Source: Pseudomonadota bacterium (GTDB taxonomy: Bacteria > Pseudomonadota > Alphaproteobacteria > Rhizobiales > Xanthobacteraceae). From it: a DNA stretch of 13,867 nucleotides. The DNA lies in contig JAEXHR010000216.1 of NCBI GenBank assembly GCA_023449855.1, positions 1-13,867 on the forward strand, read 5' to 3'. The notes beneath the pieces are model-generated. The model did not search any database. It worked only from the letters and a program-made list of their open reading frames with translations, and was not told where the DNA came from. Numbering within the stretch: position 1 is the stretch's first letter; every line of letters begins with the position of its first letter. The position numbers and the translations under genes are program-made. Below are positions 6,527 to 13,059 of the stretch, one piece after another.

Positions 6527-7333
6527 ATGTTCACGGATCTGTTTTCGCTCAAGGGCCGCGTTGCGCTGGTCACCGGCGGTTCACGCGGCATCGGCAGGAT
6601 GATCGCGGCCGGCTTTCTCAGCCAGGGCGCCGCAAGGGTCTACATCACCGCGCGAAAAGCGGCCGCCTGCGAGGCGACAGCGAAGGAATTGAGCGAAACA
6701 TATTCCGGCGAATGCATCGCCCTGCCGATCGACATTTCCACCATGACCGGCATCGAGATGCTGGCCGGCGAGATCAAGAAGCGCGAGCCGAAGCTCGACA
6801 TTCTCGTCAACAATGCGGGCGCGGCCTGGGGTGCGGATTTCGACGAATTTCCCGAAAGCGGCTGGGACAAGGTGATGACGCTGAACGTCAAGGCGCCGTT
6901 CTTCCTCACCAAGGCGCTGGCCGCGCCGCTGCGTGCGGCGGGTTCGGCAAAGCAGCCGGCCAAGGTGATCAACATCGCCTCGATCGACGGCATCTTCGTC
7001 AATCCGCTAGAGACCTATTCCTATGCCACCAGCAAATCCGGCCTGATCCACCTGACGCGCCGCATGGCGGCCAAGCTGATCAAGGATCATGTGGTTGTCA
7101 CCGCCATCGCCCCGGGCCCGTTCCAGTCCGACATGAACAAGGCCGCGCGCGACCATGCGGACGAGGTGGCGACAAAGGTGCCGGCCGGGCGCATCGGCAC
7201 CGACGAGGACATGGCGGGAGCCGCGATCTATCTCGCCTCGCGCGCCGGCGACTATGTGGTCGGCACGACGCTCGCTGTGGATGGCGGCATCGTCTACGCG
7301 AATCCGGGGATCGCAGGGACGGGATGGGATTGA
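6527..7333 (+). CDS. Short-chain dehydrogenase/reductase, RhlG-like
   Basis: A 268-residue classical SDR. The NAD(P)-binding motif TGGSRGIGR is at 16-24, with ARK at 42-44 suggesting NADPH preference. NNAG is at 95-98, and the catalytic set is Asn120, Ser152, Tyr166 and Lys170 (YATSK). The C-terminal APGPFQSDM and VDGGI blocks are also present. The start MFTDLFSLKGRVALVTGGSRG and the overall pattern resemble RhlG, a 3-oxoacyl-ACP-type ketoreductase named for rhamnolipid synthesis but of broader and debated role. The ATG at 6527 is preceded by CGGGAGG at 5-6 bases; the frame extends 47 codons further upstream, but only through repeat DNA with no SDR homology. It is monocistronic. The actual substrate, acyl or other ketone/alcohol, cannot be told. 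Confidence 0.9.
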   Translation: MFTDLFSLKGRVALVTGGSRGIGRMIAAGFLSQGAARVYITARKAAACEATAKELSETYSGECIALPIDISTMTGIEMLAGEIKKREPKLDILVNNAGAAWGADFDEFPESGWDKVMTLNVKAPFFLTKALAAPLRAAGSAKQPAKVINIASIDGIFVNPLETYSYATSKSGLIHLTRRMAAKLIKDHVVVTAIAPGPFQSDMNKAARDHADEVATKVPAGRIGTDEDMAGAAIYLASRAGDYVVGTTLAVDGGIVYANPGIAGTGWD

Positions 7334-7337
7334 GCCT

Positions 7338-7427
7338 GTAGCCTGGATGGAGCGCAACGTAATCCAGGGACAGCAGAGATAATTGAAACGCCGGTCCCCG
7401 GATTGCGCTGCGCTCCATCCGGGCTAC
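7338..7427. repeat. GTAG...CTAC-type palindromic element, CCGGATGGAGCG family (copy A)
   Basis: The left arm starts GTAGCCTGGATGGAGCG (7338-7354); the right arm ends CGCTCCATCCGGGCTAC (7411-7427). Extending inward, 29 of 33 positions pair (7338-7370 with 7395-7427), leaving a 24-base interior that does not pair with itself. All four mismatches are transitions. It begins four bases after the dehydrogenase stop codon and may end that transcript. Confidence 0.8.
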
Positions 7428-7538
7428 GGGGACTGCGTTTTAGGCAAGACGGCGCAGACCATTTTTTGGGCAAACGATCCGTCACGCCTAACCCTCTGGA
7501 ATCTATAGTCCTGTATTTGCGGCCTAAAATAATCCGCG

Positions 7539-7552
7539 CATTGTACACAATG
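7539..7552. promoter_or_regulatory. Inverted repeat overlapping the sigma-54 -24 element
   Basis: CATTGT-AC-ACAATG has perfect six-base arms around a two-base centre; its right end shares TG with the -24 element TGGCAC. The core TTGT-N2-ACAA fits the loose pattern of GntR/FadR-type operators. A protein bound here would block sigma-54 polymerase, so it may be a repressor site. No regulator gene is adjacent. Confidence 0.35.
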
Positions 7553-7566
7553 GCACACGCCTTGCT
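7551..7566 (+). promoter_or_regulatory. Sigma-54 (RpoN) -24/-12 promoter
   Basis: TGGCACACGCCTTGCT matches the consensus TGGCACG-N4-TTGC(A/T) at all positions but one (A for G at 7557). The essential GG (7552-7553) and GC (7564-7565) are exactly ten bases apart. The predicted start of transcription is near 7577, giving a leader of about 29 bases before the ATG at 7606, with ribosome site GGGGAG at 7592-7597. No clear paired NtrC site (GCACC-N5-GGTGC) was found between 7428 and 7550, so the activator is undetermined. That stretch is the most AT-rich noncoding part of the window. Confidence 0.78.
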
Positions 7567-7605
7567 TGATCTCCCTGCGCTGTACGCGCTCGGGGAGACC
7601 ACGCA

Positions 7606-8340
7606 ATGGCGGATGCAACGGGGACAACTGTAGTCGCGGCGGAACCAGGCCCGATCGATGTGGACCTGGCGACCACGGCCCTGCTTATCATCGACATGCA
7701 GCGCGACTTCATGGAGCCGGGCGGCTTCGGCGAGACGCTGGGCAATGACGTCTCGCAGCTTGCCAGCGCCGTCGCGCCCATCGCTGCGCTACTGACTGCA
7801 GCGCGCGGCAACGGGATGACAGTGATCCATACCCGCGAGGGACATCTGCCCGACCTGTCCGATGCCCCACCCGCCAAGATAGAGCGCGGCGCACCGTCGC
7901 TGCGCATCGGCGATCCCGGCCCGATGGGTCGTATCCTCATTCGCGGCGAGGCCGGCCACGACATCATCCCCGAACTCTATCCCGTCGAAGGCGAGATCGT
8001 CATCGACAAGCCGGGCAAGGGTGCGTTCTACGCGACGACGTTAGGGGCCGACCTGAAGGCGCGCGAGATCGACACGCTGCTGGTCTGCGGTGTCACCACC
8101 GAGGTCTGCGTCAACACCACCGTGCGCGAGGCCAACGATCGCGGCTATCGCTGCATCGTCATCGCCGACGGCTGCGCCTCCTACTTTCCCGAATTCCACG
8201 AGATGGGCCTGAAGATGATCAAGGCCCAGGGCGGCATCTTTGGTTGGGTGGCCGACTCAACCGCCGTGATCGACGCCATCAACGAGTCAGAAAGCGCATT
8301 GGGGACTTCAAACAAGCGAGCGGCGGGAGCATCGCGATGA
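7606..8340 (+). CDS. Isochorismatase-fold cysteine hydrolase, biuret-amidohydrolase-like
   Basis: The 244-residue enzyme has the cysteine hydrolase triad: Asp30 in LLIIDMQRDF, Lys135 in VIDKPGKGAF and Cys168 in CGVTTEVCVN. Blocks THTREGH-like (VIHTREGHLPDL, 73-84), IGDPGPMGRIL (101-111) and HDIIPELYPVEGE (118-130) match, from memory, rhizobial biuret hydrolase (BiuH) better than RutB or nicotinamidase. Gln208 falls where I recall a substrate-contacting glutamine in BiuH. Such enzymes hydrolyse C-N amide bonds of small urea-like compounds in the cytosol. The sigma-54 promoter and the overlapping permease gene (ATGA) support a nitrogen-scavenging role. No cyanuric acid hydrolase or allophanate hydrolase gene is in the window, so biuret is a candidate substrate only. 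The C-terminal 15 residues look unstructured. Confidence 0.85.
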   Translation: MADATGTTVVAAEPGPIDVDLATTALLIIDMQRDFMEPGGFGETLGNDVSQLASAVAPIAALLTAARGNGMTVIHTREGHLPDLSDAPPAKIERGAPSLRIGDPGPMGRILIRGEAGHDIIPELYPVEGEIVIDKPGKGAFYATTLGADLKAREIDTLLVCGVTTEVCVNTTVREANDRGYRCIVIADGCASYFPEFHEMGLKMIKAQGGIFGWVADSTAVIDAINESESALGTSNKRAAGASR

Positions 8341-9965
8341 CAACGAGCGTGGGAACTGCGACGACAACAGGTTTCAAGCCGGCGCTATGGACACCCGGCG
8401 ACTGGAATGCGCTGTTCGGCTTCGGCACCAATATCCTGGTCAACATGCTGGTGCTGACCGGCCTGCTGCGCTTCGTGCTGAAGATGCCGGACAGCCTCGT
8501 GTTCGGCCGCATCCTGCCGGCGCTCGGCCTGATGATGTGCCTTTCGACACTGTATTACGCCTATCTCGCCTATCGCCTCGCACAGAAGACCGGACGCAGC
8601 GATGTCTGCGCGCTGCCTTCGGGCGTCAGCGTGCCGCACATGTTCATCGTCACTTTCGTGATCATGCTGCCGATCACCATCAAGACCGGTGATCCCTTGA
8701 AGGGCTGGTCGGCCGGTCTCGTCTGGGTGTTCTTCCAGAGCTTCATCCTGATGATCGGCGGCTTCATCGCGCCTTACATCCGCAAGATCACGCCACGGGC
8801 CGCACTATTGGGCACGCTGGCCGGCGTCTCCGTCACCTTCATCTCGATGCGACCGGCGCTGGAAATGTACATGACGCCGCAGATCGGTCTGATCTGTTTC
8901 GCCATCATCATGCTGAGCTGGTTCGGCGGCGTGACCTATTTCCGCAATCTTCCGGCCGGCCTGATCGCCATCGCGGTCGGCATGATCATCGCCTGGGGCT
9001 CGAACCTGTTCGGCATCGGCATCGGCGGGCTGAGCGTGAAGGGCGTCGGCGATGCCTTCGCCAATTTCGGCTTCTCGGTGCCGATCCCGGCGTTCAACTA
9101 TGTGTTCTCCGGCTTCGAGTTCCTCGGCATCATCCTCGTCACGGCGATCCCGTTCGGCATCTACGATCTCGTCGAGGCGATGGACAATGTGGAGTCCGCG
9201 GAGGCGGCGGGCGACGACTATCCGACCACGCGCGTGCTCACTGCCGATGGCGTGGTGTCGCTGATCGGCTGCCTGATGGGCAACCCGTTCATCAACGCCG
9301 TCTATATCGGCCATCCCGGCTGGAAGGCGATGGGCGGCCGCATCGGCTATTCCGCCGCCACCGGCCTGATGGTTGTCGCACTGTCGTGGTTCGGCCTCAT
9401 CGCGGTGCTGCTGGCGCTGGTGCCCGTGGTCGCGATCTCGCCGATCCTGCTCTATATCGGCATGTTGATCGGCGCGCAGGCATTCCAGACCACGCCGCTG
9501 AAACATGCGCCGGCCATCGTGCTCGCCTTCACGCCGCATCTCGCCGCCTGGGGCAAGCTGCAGATCGACACCATGCTGAGCGCCACCGTGACTGCAGCGC
9601 AGGCGGCGGGGCTTGCGGCGGAGAAGGTCGGCGAAGTGAAAGCCGCAGCGATTGCGTCATTGCCGCAGCAGGGCGTGCTGTATCACGGGCTCGAAGTGAT
9701 GGGCGGCGGCTCGATCCTCGGCGGCCTCGTGCTCGGGGCCATCGGCGTATTCATCATCGACCGCGAGTTCTCGAAGGCCGCGGGTTTCGCGCTGGCCGGC
9801 GCTGTCATGACCTGGTTCGGCTTCATGCATGGCGAAGCCGTCGGCTTCGGCGTCACACCGGGCGTCGCACTGGCCTATGTATTGGTGGCAGCGGGGCTGT
9901 TCGCGGCGGAGAGATTTGGAGCGGTGCAGATGGCGGCGGAGCCGGTGGCCGTGCCAGCGGAGTGA
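8337..9965 (+). CDS. NCS2-family permease, AzgA-like (nucleobase or related nitrogen compound)
   Basis: A 542-residue transporter with about 13-14 hydrophobic helices. The AzgA-type transport core is visible: an acidic helix FGIYDLVEAMDNVESAE (273-289, Glu280 in the substrate-binding position of the family) followed by TADGVVSLIGCLMGNPF and AMGGRIGYSAATGL (331-344). AzgA relatives take up adenine, guanine or hypoxanthine with protons; the divergent LVEAMDNVESAE and NPFINAVYIGHPG stretches suggest another substrate. It is about 100 residues longer than usual, mainly from an Ala-rich loop at 405-450 between helices. The ATG at 8337 overlaps the hydrolase stop (ATGA) and has GGGAG upstream; an in-frame upstream start lacks homology. 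Co-expression suggests it imports what the hydrolase cleaves. Confidence 0.85.
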   Translation: MTTSVGTATTTGFKPALWTPGDWNALFGFGTNILVNMLVLTGLLRFVLKMPDSLVFGRILPALGLMMCLSTLYYAYLAYRLAQKTGRSDVCALPSGVSVPHMFIVTFVIMLPITIKTGDPLKGWSAGLVWVFFQSFILMIGGFIAPYIRKITPRAALLGTLAGVSVTFISMRPALEMYMTPQIGLICFAIIMLSWFGGVTYFRNLPAGLIAIAVGMIIAWGSNLFGIGIGGLSVKGVGDAFANFGFSVPIPAFNYVFSGFEFLGIILVTAIPFGIYDLVEAMDNVESAEAAGDDYPTTRVLTADGVVSLIGCLMGNPFINAVYIGHPGWKAMGGRIGYSAATGLMVVALSWFGLIAVLLALVPVVAISPILLYIGMLIGAQAFQTTPLKHAPAIVLAFTPHLAAWGKLQIDTMLSATVTAAQAAGLAAEKVGEVKAAAIASLPQQGVLYHGLEVMGGGSILGGLVLGAIGVFIIDREFSKAAGFALAGAVMTWFGFMHGEAVGFGVTPGVALAYVLVAAGLFAAERFGAVQMAAEPVAVPAE

Positions 9966-9972
9966 GGATGCC

Positions 9973-10084
9973 GTAGCCCGGATGGAGCGTAGCGTAATCC
10001 GGGAACCAGACGACGTGACACATGCAGGCGGAGTTTCGATGACTCCGCCTGTCCCCGGATTTCGCTGCGCTCCATCCGGGCTAC
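9973..10084. repeat. GTAG...CTAC-type palindromic element, CCGGATGGAGCG family (copy B) with inner hairpin
   Basis: The outer arms GTAGCCCGGATGGAGCG (9973-9989) and CGCTCCATCCGGGCTAC (10068-10084) are perfectly complementary over 17 bases. Pairing continues inward to 31 of 34 positions. The interior holds an additional perfect hairpin CAGGCGGAGT-7-ACTCCGCCTG (10025-10051) that is absent from copy A. It fills the gap between the convergent permease and chemoreceptor genes and is a plausible bidirectional terminator, although no T-run follows. Confidence 0.8.
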
Positions 10085-10090
10085 AAGAAA

Positions 10091-12136
10091 CTACGCCGCC
10101 CGGATGTTTTCCATGAAGCGGTCGAGTTCGGCGCGCAGGCGGGTGCTTTCCGCCGACAGCGTCTGCGCCGAATTCAGCACCTGACCCGAAGCAGCGCCGG
10201 TCTCCGATGCACCGCGATTGACTTCGGTGATGTTGCCGGCGACCTGCTGCGTGCCATGCGCGACGCGCTGGACGTTCTGCGCGATCTCGCGCGTGGCTGC
10301 GCCCTGCTGCTCCACCGCACTGGCGATCTCCGAGGCGATGCCCGAGATTTCGCCGATGGTGTTGCCGATCTGCTTGATCGCCGCGACAGACTCCTGCGTC
10401 GCATTCTGCATGCCGGCGATCTGCGTCGAGATTTCCTCGGTCGCCTTGGCGGTCTGGCTGGCCAGCGACTTCACTTCGGATGCTACGACCGCGAAGCCAC
10501 GGCCGGCATCACCCGCACGCGCCGCTTCGATGGTGGCGTTGAGCGCGAGAAGATTGGTCTGCTCGGCAATCGCGGTGATGAGATCGACGACATCGCCGAT
10601 GCGCTGGGCGGCGCGGGAGAGCTCGCCGATGCGGGAGTCGGTCAGGCGGGCCTGCTCCACCGCACTGTCGGCGATGCGGCTGGAATTCTGCACCTGCCGG
10701 CCGATCTCGTTGACCGAGAGCGACAGTTCTTCGGTCGCGGTCGCGACCGACTGCATGTTGGACGAGGCTTCATCCGAGGTCGCGGCAGCCTGGCCGGACA
10801 ATTGCTCGGTGGTCTCGGCGGTGCGCGTCAGCGTATTGGCAGCGCTTTCGAGCTGGCCGGACGACACCGACACGCTCGACACGATGGAGCCGACGGCGGA
10901 TTCGAACTGGTCGGCAAACTTGATCAGCTCGCTGCGGCGCATCTGATCGGCGGCACGGTTCTGTTCTTCCTGCGCGGCGGCATCGCGTTCGGCCTTGGCC
11001 ACCGCCTGCACCTTGAATTCTTCCACGGCGCCCGCCATGTCGCCGAGCTCGTCGCGGCGGCCGAGACCCGGCAGCACCACGTCGAAATCGCCAGCGGCGA
11101 GCTTGCGCATCGCGGCGCACATTTCGGTCATCGGCTTGGCAATGCCGCGGCCGAGCAGCATGGCGAGCACGGCGCCGATCACGAAGCCGCCGATGCCGAG
11201 AATGATCACGAGCTGCTTGGTATCGGTGACGGTCTTGTCCGACTCGGTTTCCATCCGGTGCTGTTCGGACAGCATGTCGGACTTCATCTCGCTGGACAGT
11301 TTGGTGATCGCAGCGGCGCTCTCCGACATCTCCTTGGCGAGACCGTCGACCTTCTTGGTGTTCTCGACGAACTTGGTGAAGGCGTCGGCATAGAGCTTGG
11401 TGTCGGCGACGATCTCCTTCACCTTGCCGGTGATCTTGTCGTCATTGGCGTAGACGGTGGCGAACTGGTTCTGCAGGAACTTGATGCGCGCCGATGCCGC
11501 ATTCGAGGTCTTGTCCTCGGCCTTGCCGATATAGGTGTTCACCAGCGAGGTCGCCGTGATGAACTGCGTGGTGATTTCCTTCACCTGATCCTGCACCGTG
11601 GCCATGCCGGCCATGATGGCGGTGTCGCCGAGATCGTCGATCTTGTTGCGCAGCATCAGGCTGGTGCGCGAGAGCTGGTTCGCCGCGATCTGGTCGTTCT
11701 CGCCCTTCACCTTGAGGATATCCGCGAAGATCTTGGTGAAGGTGGTGAACTCGCGCGACAGGCGCGTGATCTTGTCGAGGCGCGCCGAATCCGTCGCAGC
11801 CTTCATCGACTGGTCAATGGCATCCTTGAGCGCCGCTTCGGCCGCCTTCGCCGCCTTGGCATCGGCTTCGGAGCTGGTCAGCACGTAATAGCGCGCCAGT
11901 GCCTGATAGGAGGTGAGTTCGCGGTCGATGTTCCGGGCAAGGCCGGATTCCGCGACGGTGGTCCGGTAGGAGACGACGCCCTCGGCAATGCGCTCGAAGC
12001 CGAGATAGGCCATGCCCATGCTGATCGCCGAGATCAGCAGCACGGCGGCGAAGCCGAGCGTCACCTTGGCGCGGAACCTGAGAGTAGGAAACTTCAGAGA
12101 TCCAGACTTCTTCTGGACAAGCGTCGTCGTTGCCAC
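10091..12136 (-). CDS. Methyl-accepting chemotaxis protein with large helical periplasmic sensor
   Basis: A 681-residue chemoreceptor. Membrane helix 1 is at about 27-47 (TLGFAAVLLISAISMGMAYLG region), followed by an all-helical periplasmic domain of roughly 260 residues. Its opening RNIDRELTSYQALARYYVL resembles helical bimodular (HBM) sensor domains. Helix 2 (QLVIILGIGGFVIGAVLAML) is near 308-327, a HAMP domain runs to about 380, and the signalling hairpin carries the invariant tip IAEQTNLLALNATIEAARAG (523-542). It relays ligand binding to CheA/CheW at the inner membrane. The C-terminus (MENIRAA) lacks a CheR-tethering pentapeptide. The GTG at 12136 is preferred because GGGGGG lies 6 bases upstream; another GTG at 12166 would add ten residues. 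HBM domains in pseudomonads bind TCA-cycle acids, but the ligand here is unknown. Confidence 0.93.
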   Translation of the reverse strand: MATTTLVQKKSGSLKFPTLRFRAKVTLGFAAVLLISAISMGMAYLGFERIAEGVVSYRTTVAESGLARNIDRELTSYQALARYYVLTSSEADAKAAKAAEAALKDAIDQSMKAATDSARLDKITRLSREFTTFTKIFADILKVKGENDQIAANQLSRTSLMLRNKIDDLGDTAIMAGMATVQDQVKEITTQFITATSLVNTYIGKAEDKTSNAASARIKFLQNQFATVYANDDKITGKVKEIVADTKLYADAFTKFVENTKKVDGLAKEMSESAAAITKLSSEMKSDMLSEQHRMETESDKTVTDTKQLVIILGIGGFVIGAVLAMLLGRGIAKPMTEMCAAMRKLAAGDFDVVLPGLGRRDELGDMAGAVEEFKVQAVAKAERDAAAQEEQNRAADQMRRSELIKFADQFESAVGSIVSSVSVSSGQLESAANTLTRTAETTEQLSGQAAATSDEASSNMQSVATATEELSLSVNEIGRQVQNSSRIADSAVEQARLTDSRIGELSRAAQRIGDVVDLITAIAEQTNLLALNATIEAARAGDAGRGFAVVASEVKSLASQTAKATEEISTQIAGMQNATQESVAAIKQIGNTIGEISGIASEIASAVEQQGAATREIAQNVQRVAHGTQQVAGNITEVNRGASETGAASGQVLNSAQTLSAESTRLRAELDRFMENIRAA

Positions 12137-12325
12137 CTTTGGCCCCCCGTTTCTCACTCCCAACACCTCGTATCCCGGCGCAGCCCGCGCCCGGATCGAG
12201 TGCCCAAAGCTACGGCAGATAAGCTAAGGGCGAGTAAACGGTTACCGGAGACTCTGGAGGTTGTAGGGTTAGCAGGCAGGCCTGAGGCAGTATGTCGCCG
12301 CCAAGCTCGGCCGGTCGGCCCGGTG
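12137..12325. other. Intergenic leader/promoter region of the chemoreceptor gene
   Basis: No gene is visible. The only notable sequence is a near-palindrome GTAAACGGTTAC (12234-12245), about 100 bases before the GTG at 12136. On the coding strand it reads GTAACCGTTTAC, loosely like CtrA-type or other TAACC...TTTAC sites of alphaproteobacterial motility genes. It misses the canonical TTAA-N7-TTAA, so no regulator is assigned. Confidence 0.25.
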
Positions 12326-12360
12326 TGTAGGGTGGGCTAAGCGCCCGTGCCCACCCTACA
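12326..12360. repeat. Short GTAG...CTAC hairpin, GGGTGGGC family
   Basis: TGTAGGGTGGGC (12326-12337) and GCCCACCCTACA (12349-12360) form a perfect 12-bp inverted repeat with an 11-base loop. It lies nine bases beyond the pcaJ stop codon on the minus strand, between two minus-strand genes, so it can act as the end of the pcaIJ transcript. The sequence type is a widespread proteobacterial interspersed repeat (recollection). Confidence 0.75.
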
Positions 12361-12369
12361 GTCTCGACC

Positions 12370-13059
12370 TTACGCCGCGATCGCCGGCGGGTTCAGCGCC
12401 TGCCAGTCATTGGCGAGCTGCAGCTTCGGCTCGGTAAGCTCCTGCAGCTTCTCCAGGGTCATGCCCTCGACCATCTCGCGCACGAACAGGCCCTGTTCGG
12501 TGACGTCGATCACGGCCAGATTGGTGTAGATGCGCTTGACGCAGCCCGGCGCCGTCAGCGGCAGGCGGCACTTGTTGAGGATGCGCGGCTTACCACCCTT
12601 GTCGGTGTGATCCATGATCACCCTGATTTCCTTGGCGCCGACCGCCAGATCCATCGCGCCGCCGACGCCGGGCGGGAAGGACGGGTCTTCCGTGGTCCAG
12701 TTGGCGAGATCGCCCTGCTCCGAGACTTCGAACGCGCCGAGCAGGCTGACATCGAGATGCTTGCCGCGGATCATCAGGAACGCGTCGGCATGATGCATGA
12801 ACACGCCGCCCTTGATCAGGGTCGTGTAGTTCTTGCCGGCATCGATCAGGTTCTCGTCTTCGGTGCCCGGCTCCGGCTTCGGGCCGAGGCCCAGAATGCC
12901 GTTCTCGCTGTGGAAGATCACCTCGCGGCCGTCGGGCACATAACTCGCCGCCCGGGTGGGCATGCCGATGCCGAGATTGACGTAAGCGCCTTCCTGCAGA
13001 TCCTGCGCGGCGCGCCAGGCCATCTGATCGCGGTTCAGCGGCTTGTAAGTCGACGTCAT
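12370..13059 (-). CDS. pcaJ: 3-oxoadipate (3-oxoacid) CoA-transferase, beta subunit
   Basis: The 229-residue protein has the family I CoA-transferase beta signature: EGAYVNLGIGMPT (23-35) and SENGILGLGP (51-60) with the catalytic glutamate Glu52, which forms the glutamyl-CoA thioester. DAGKNYTTLIKGG, HHADAF and GAFEVSEQGDLANW follow. It resembles PcaJ of pseudomonads along its length, with MDLAVGAKE and ILNKCRLPLTAPGCVKRIYTNLAVI. With the alpha subunit it transfers CoA from succinyl-CoA to 3-oxoadipate in the beta-ketoadipate pathway for protocatechuate and catechol. The ketone-body type (ScoB, acetoacetate) is close and remains possible because no other pca genes are in view. Its ATG overlaps the pcaI stop by ATGA. 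Confidence 0.9.
   Translation of the reverse strand: MTSTYKPLNRDQMAWRAAQDLQEGAYVNLGIGMPTRAASYVPDGREVIFHSENGILGLGPKPEPGTEDENLIDAGKNYTTLIKGGVFMHHADAFLMIRGKHLDVSLLGAFEVSEQGDLANWTTEDPSFPPGVGGAMDLAVGAKEIRVIMDHTDKGGKPRILNKCRLPLTAPGCVKRIYTNLAVIDVTEQGLFVREMVEGMTLEKLQELTEPKLQLANDWQALNPPAIAA

Noticed and set aside
7428..7550. NtrC-type paired sites upstream of the sigma-54 promoter
   Set aside because: I found no GCACC-N5-GGTGC-like pair, only a weak ACC...GG arrangement around a T-run near 7460, which is not convincing.
7542..7557. TGT-N10-ACA, the NifA upstream activator pattern
   Set aside because: It overlaps the -24 element itself, whereas NifA sites act from roughly 80-150 bases upstream; a six-base pattern occurs often by chance.
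8805..9539. A 244-codon minus-strand frame inside the permease gene
   Set aside because: Antisense shadow rich in Asp, Arg and His; the plus strand encodes a coherent membrane protein.
10256..12340. A 694-codon open frame on the plus strand opposite the chemoreceptor gene
   Set aside because: It is the antisense shadow of a clear chemoreceptor reading frame in high-GC DNA. Its translation is rich in Arg, His, Gly and Asp, with no recognisable domain.
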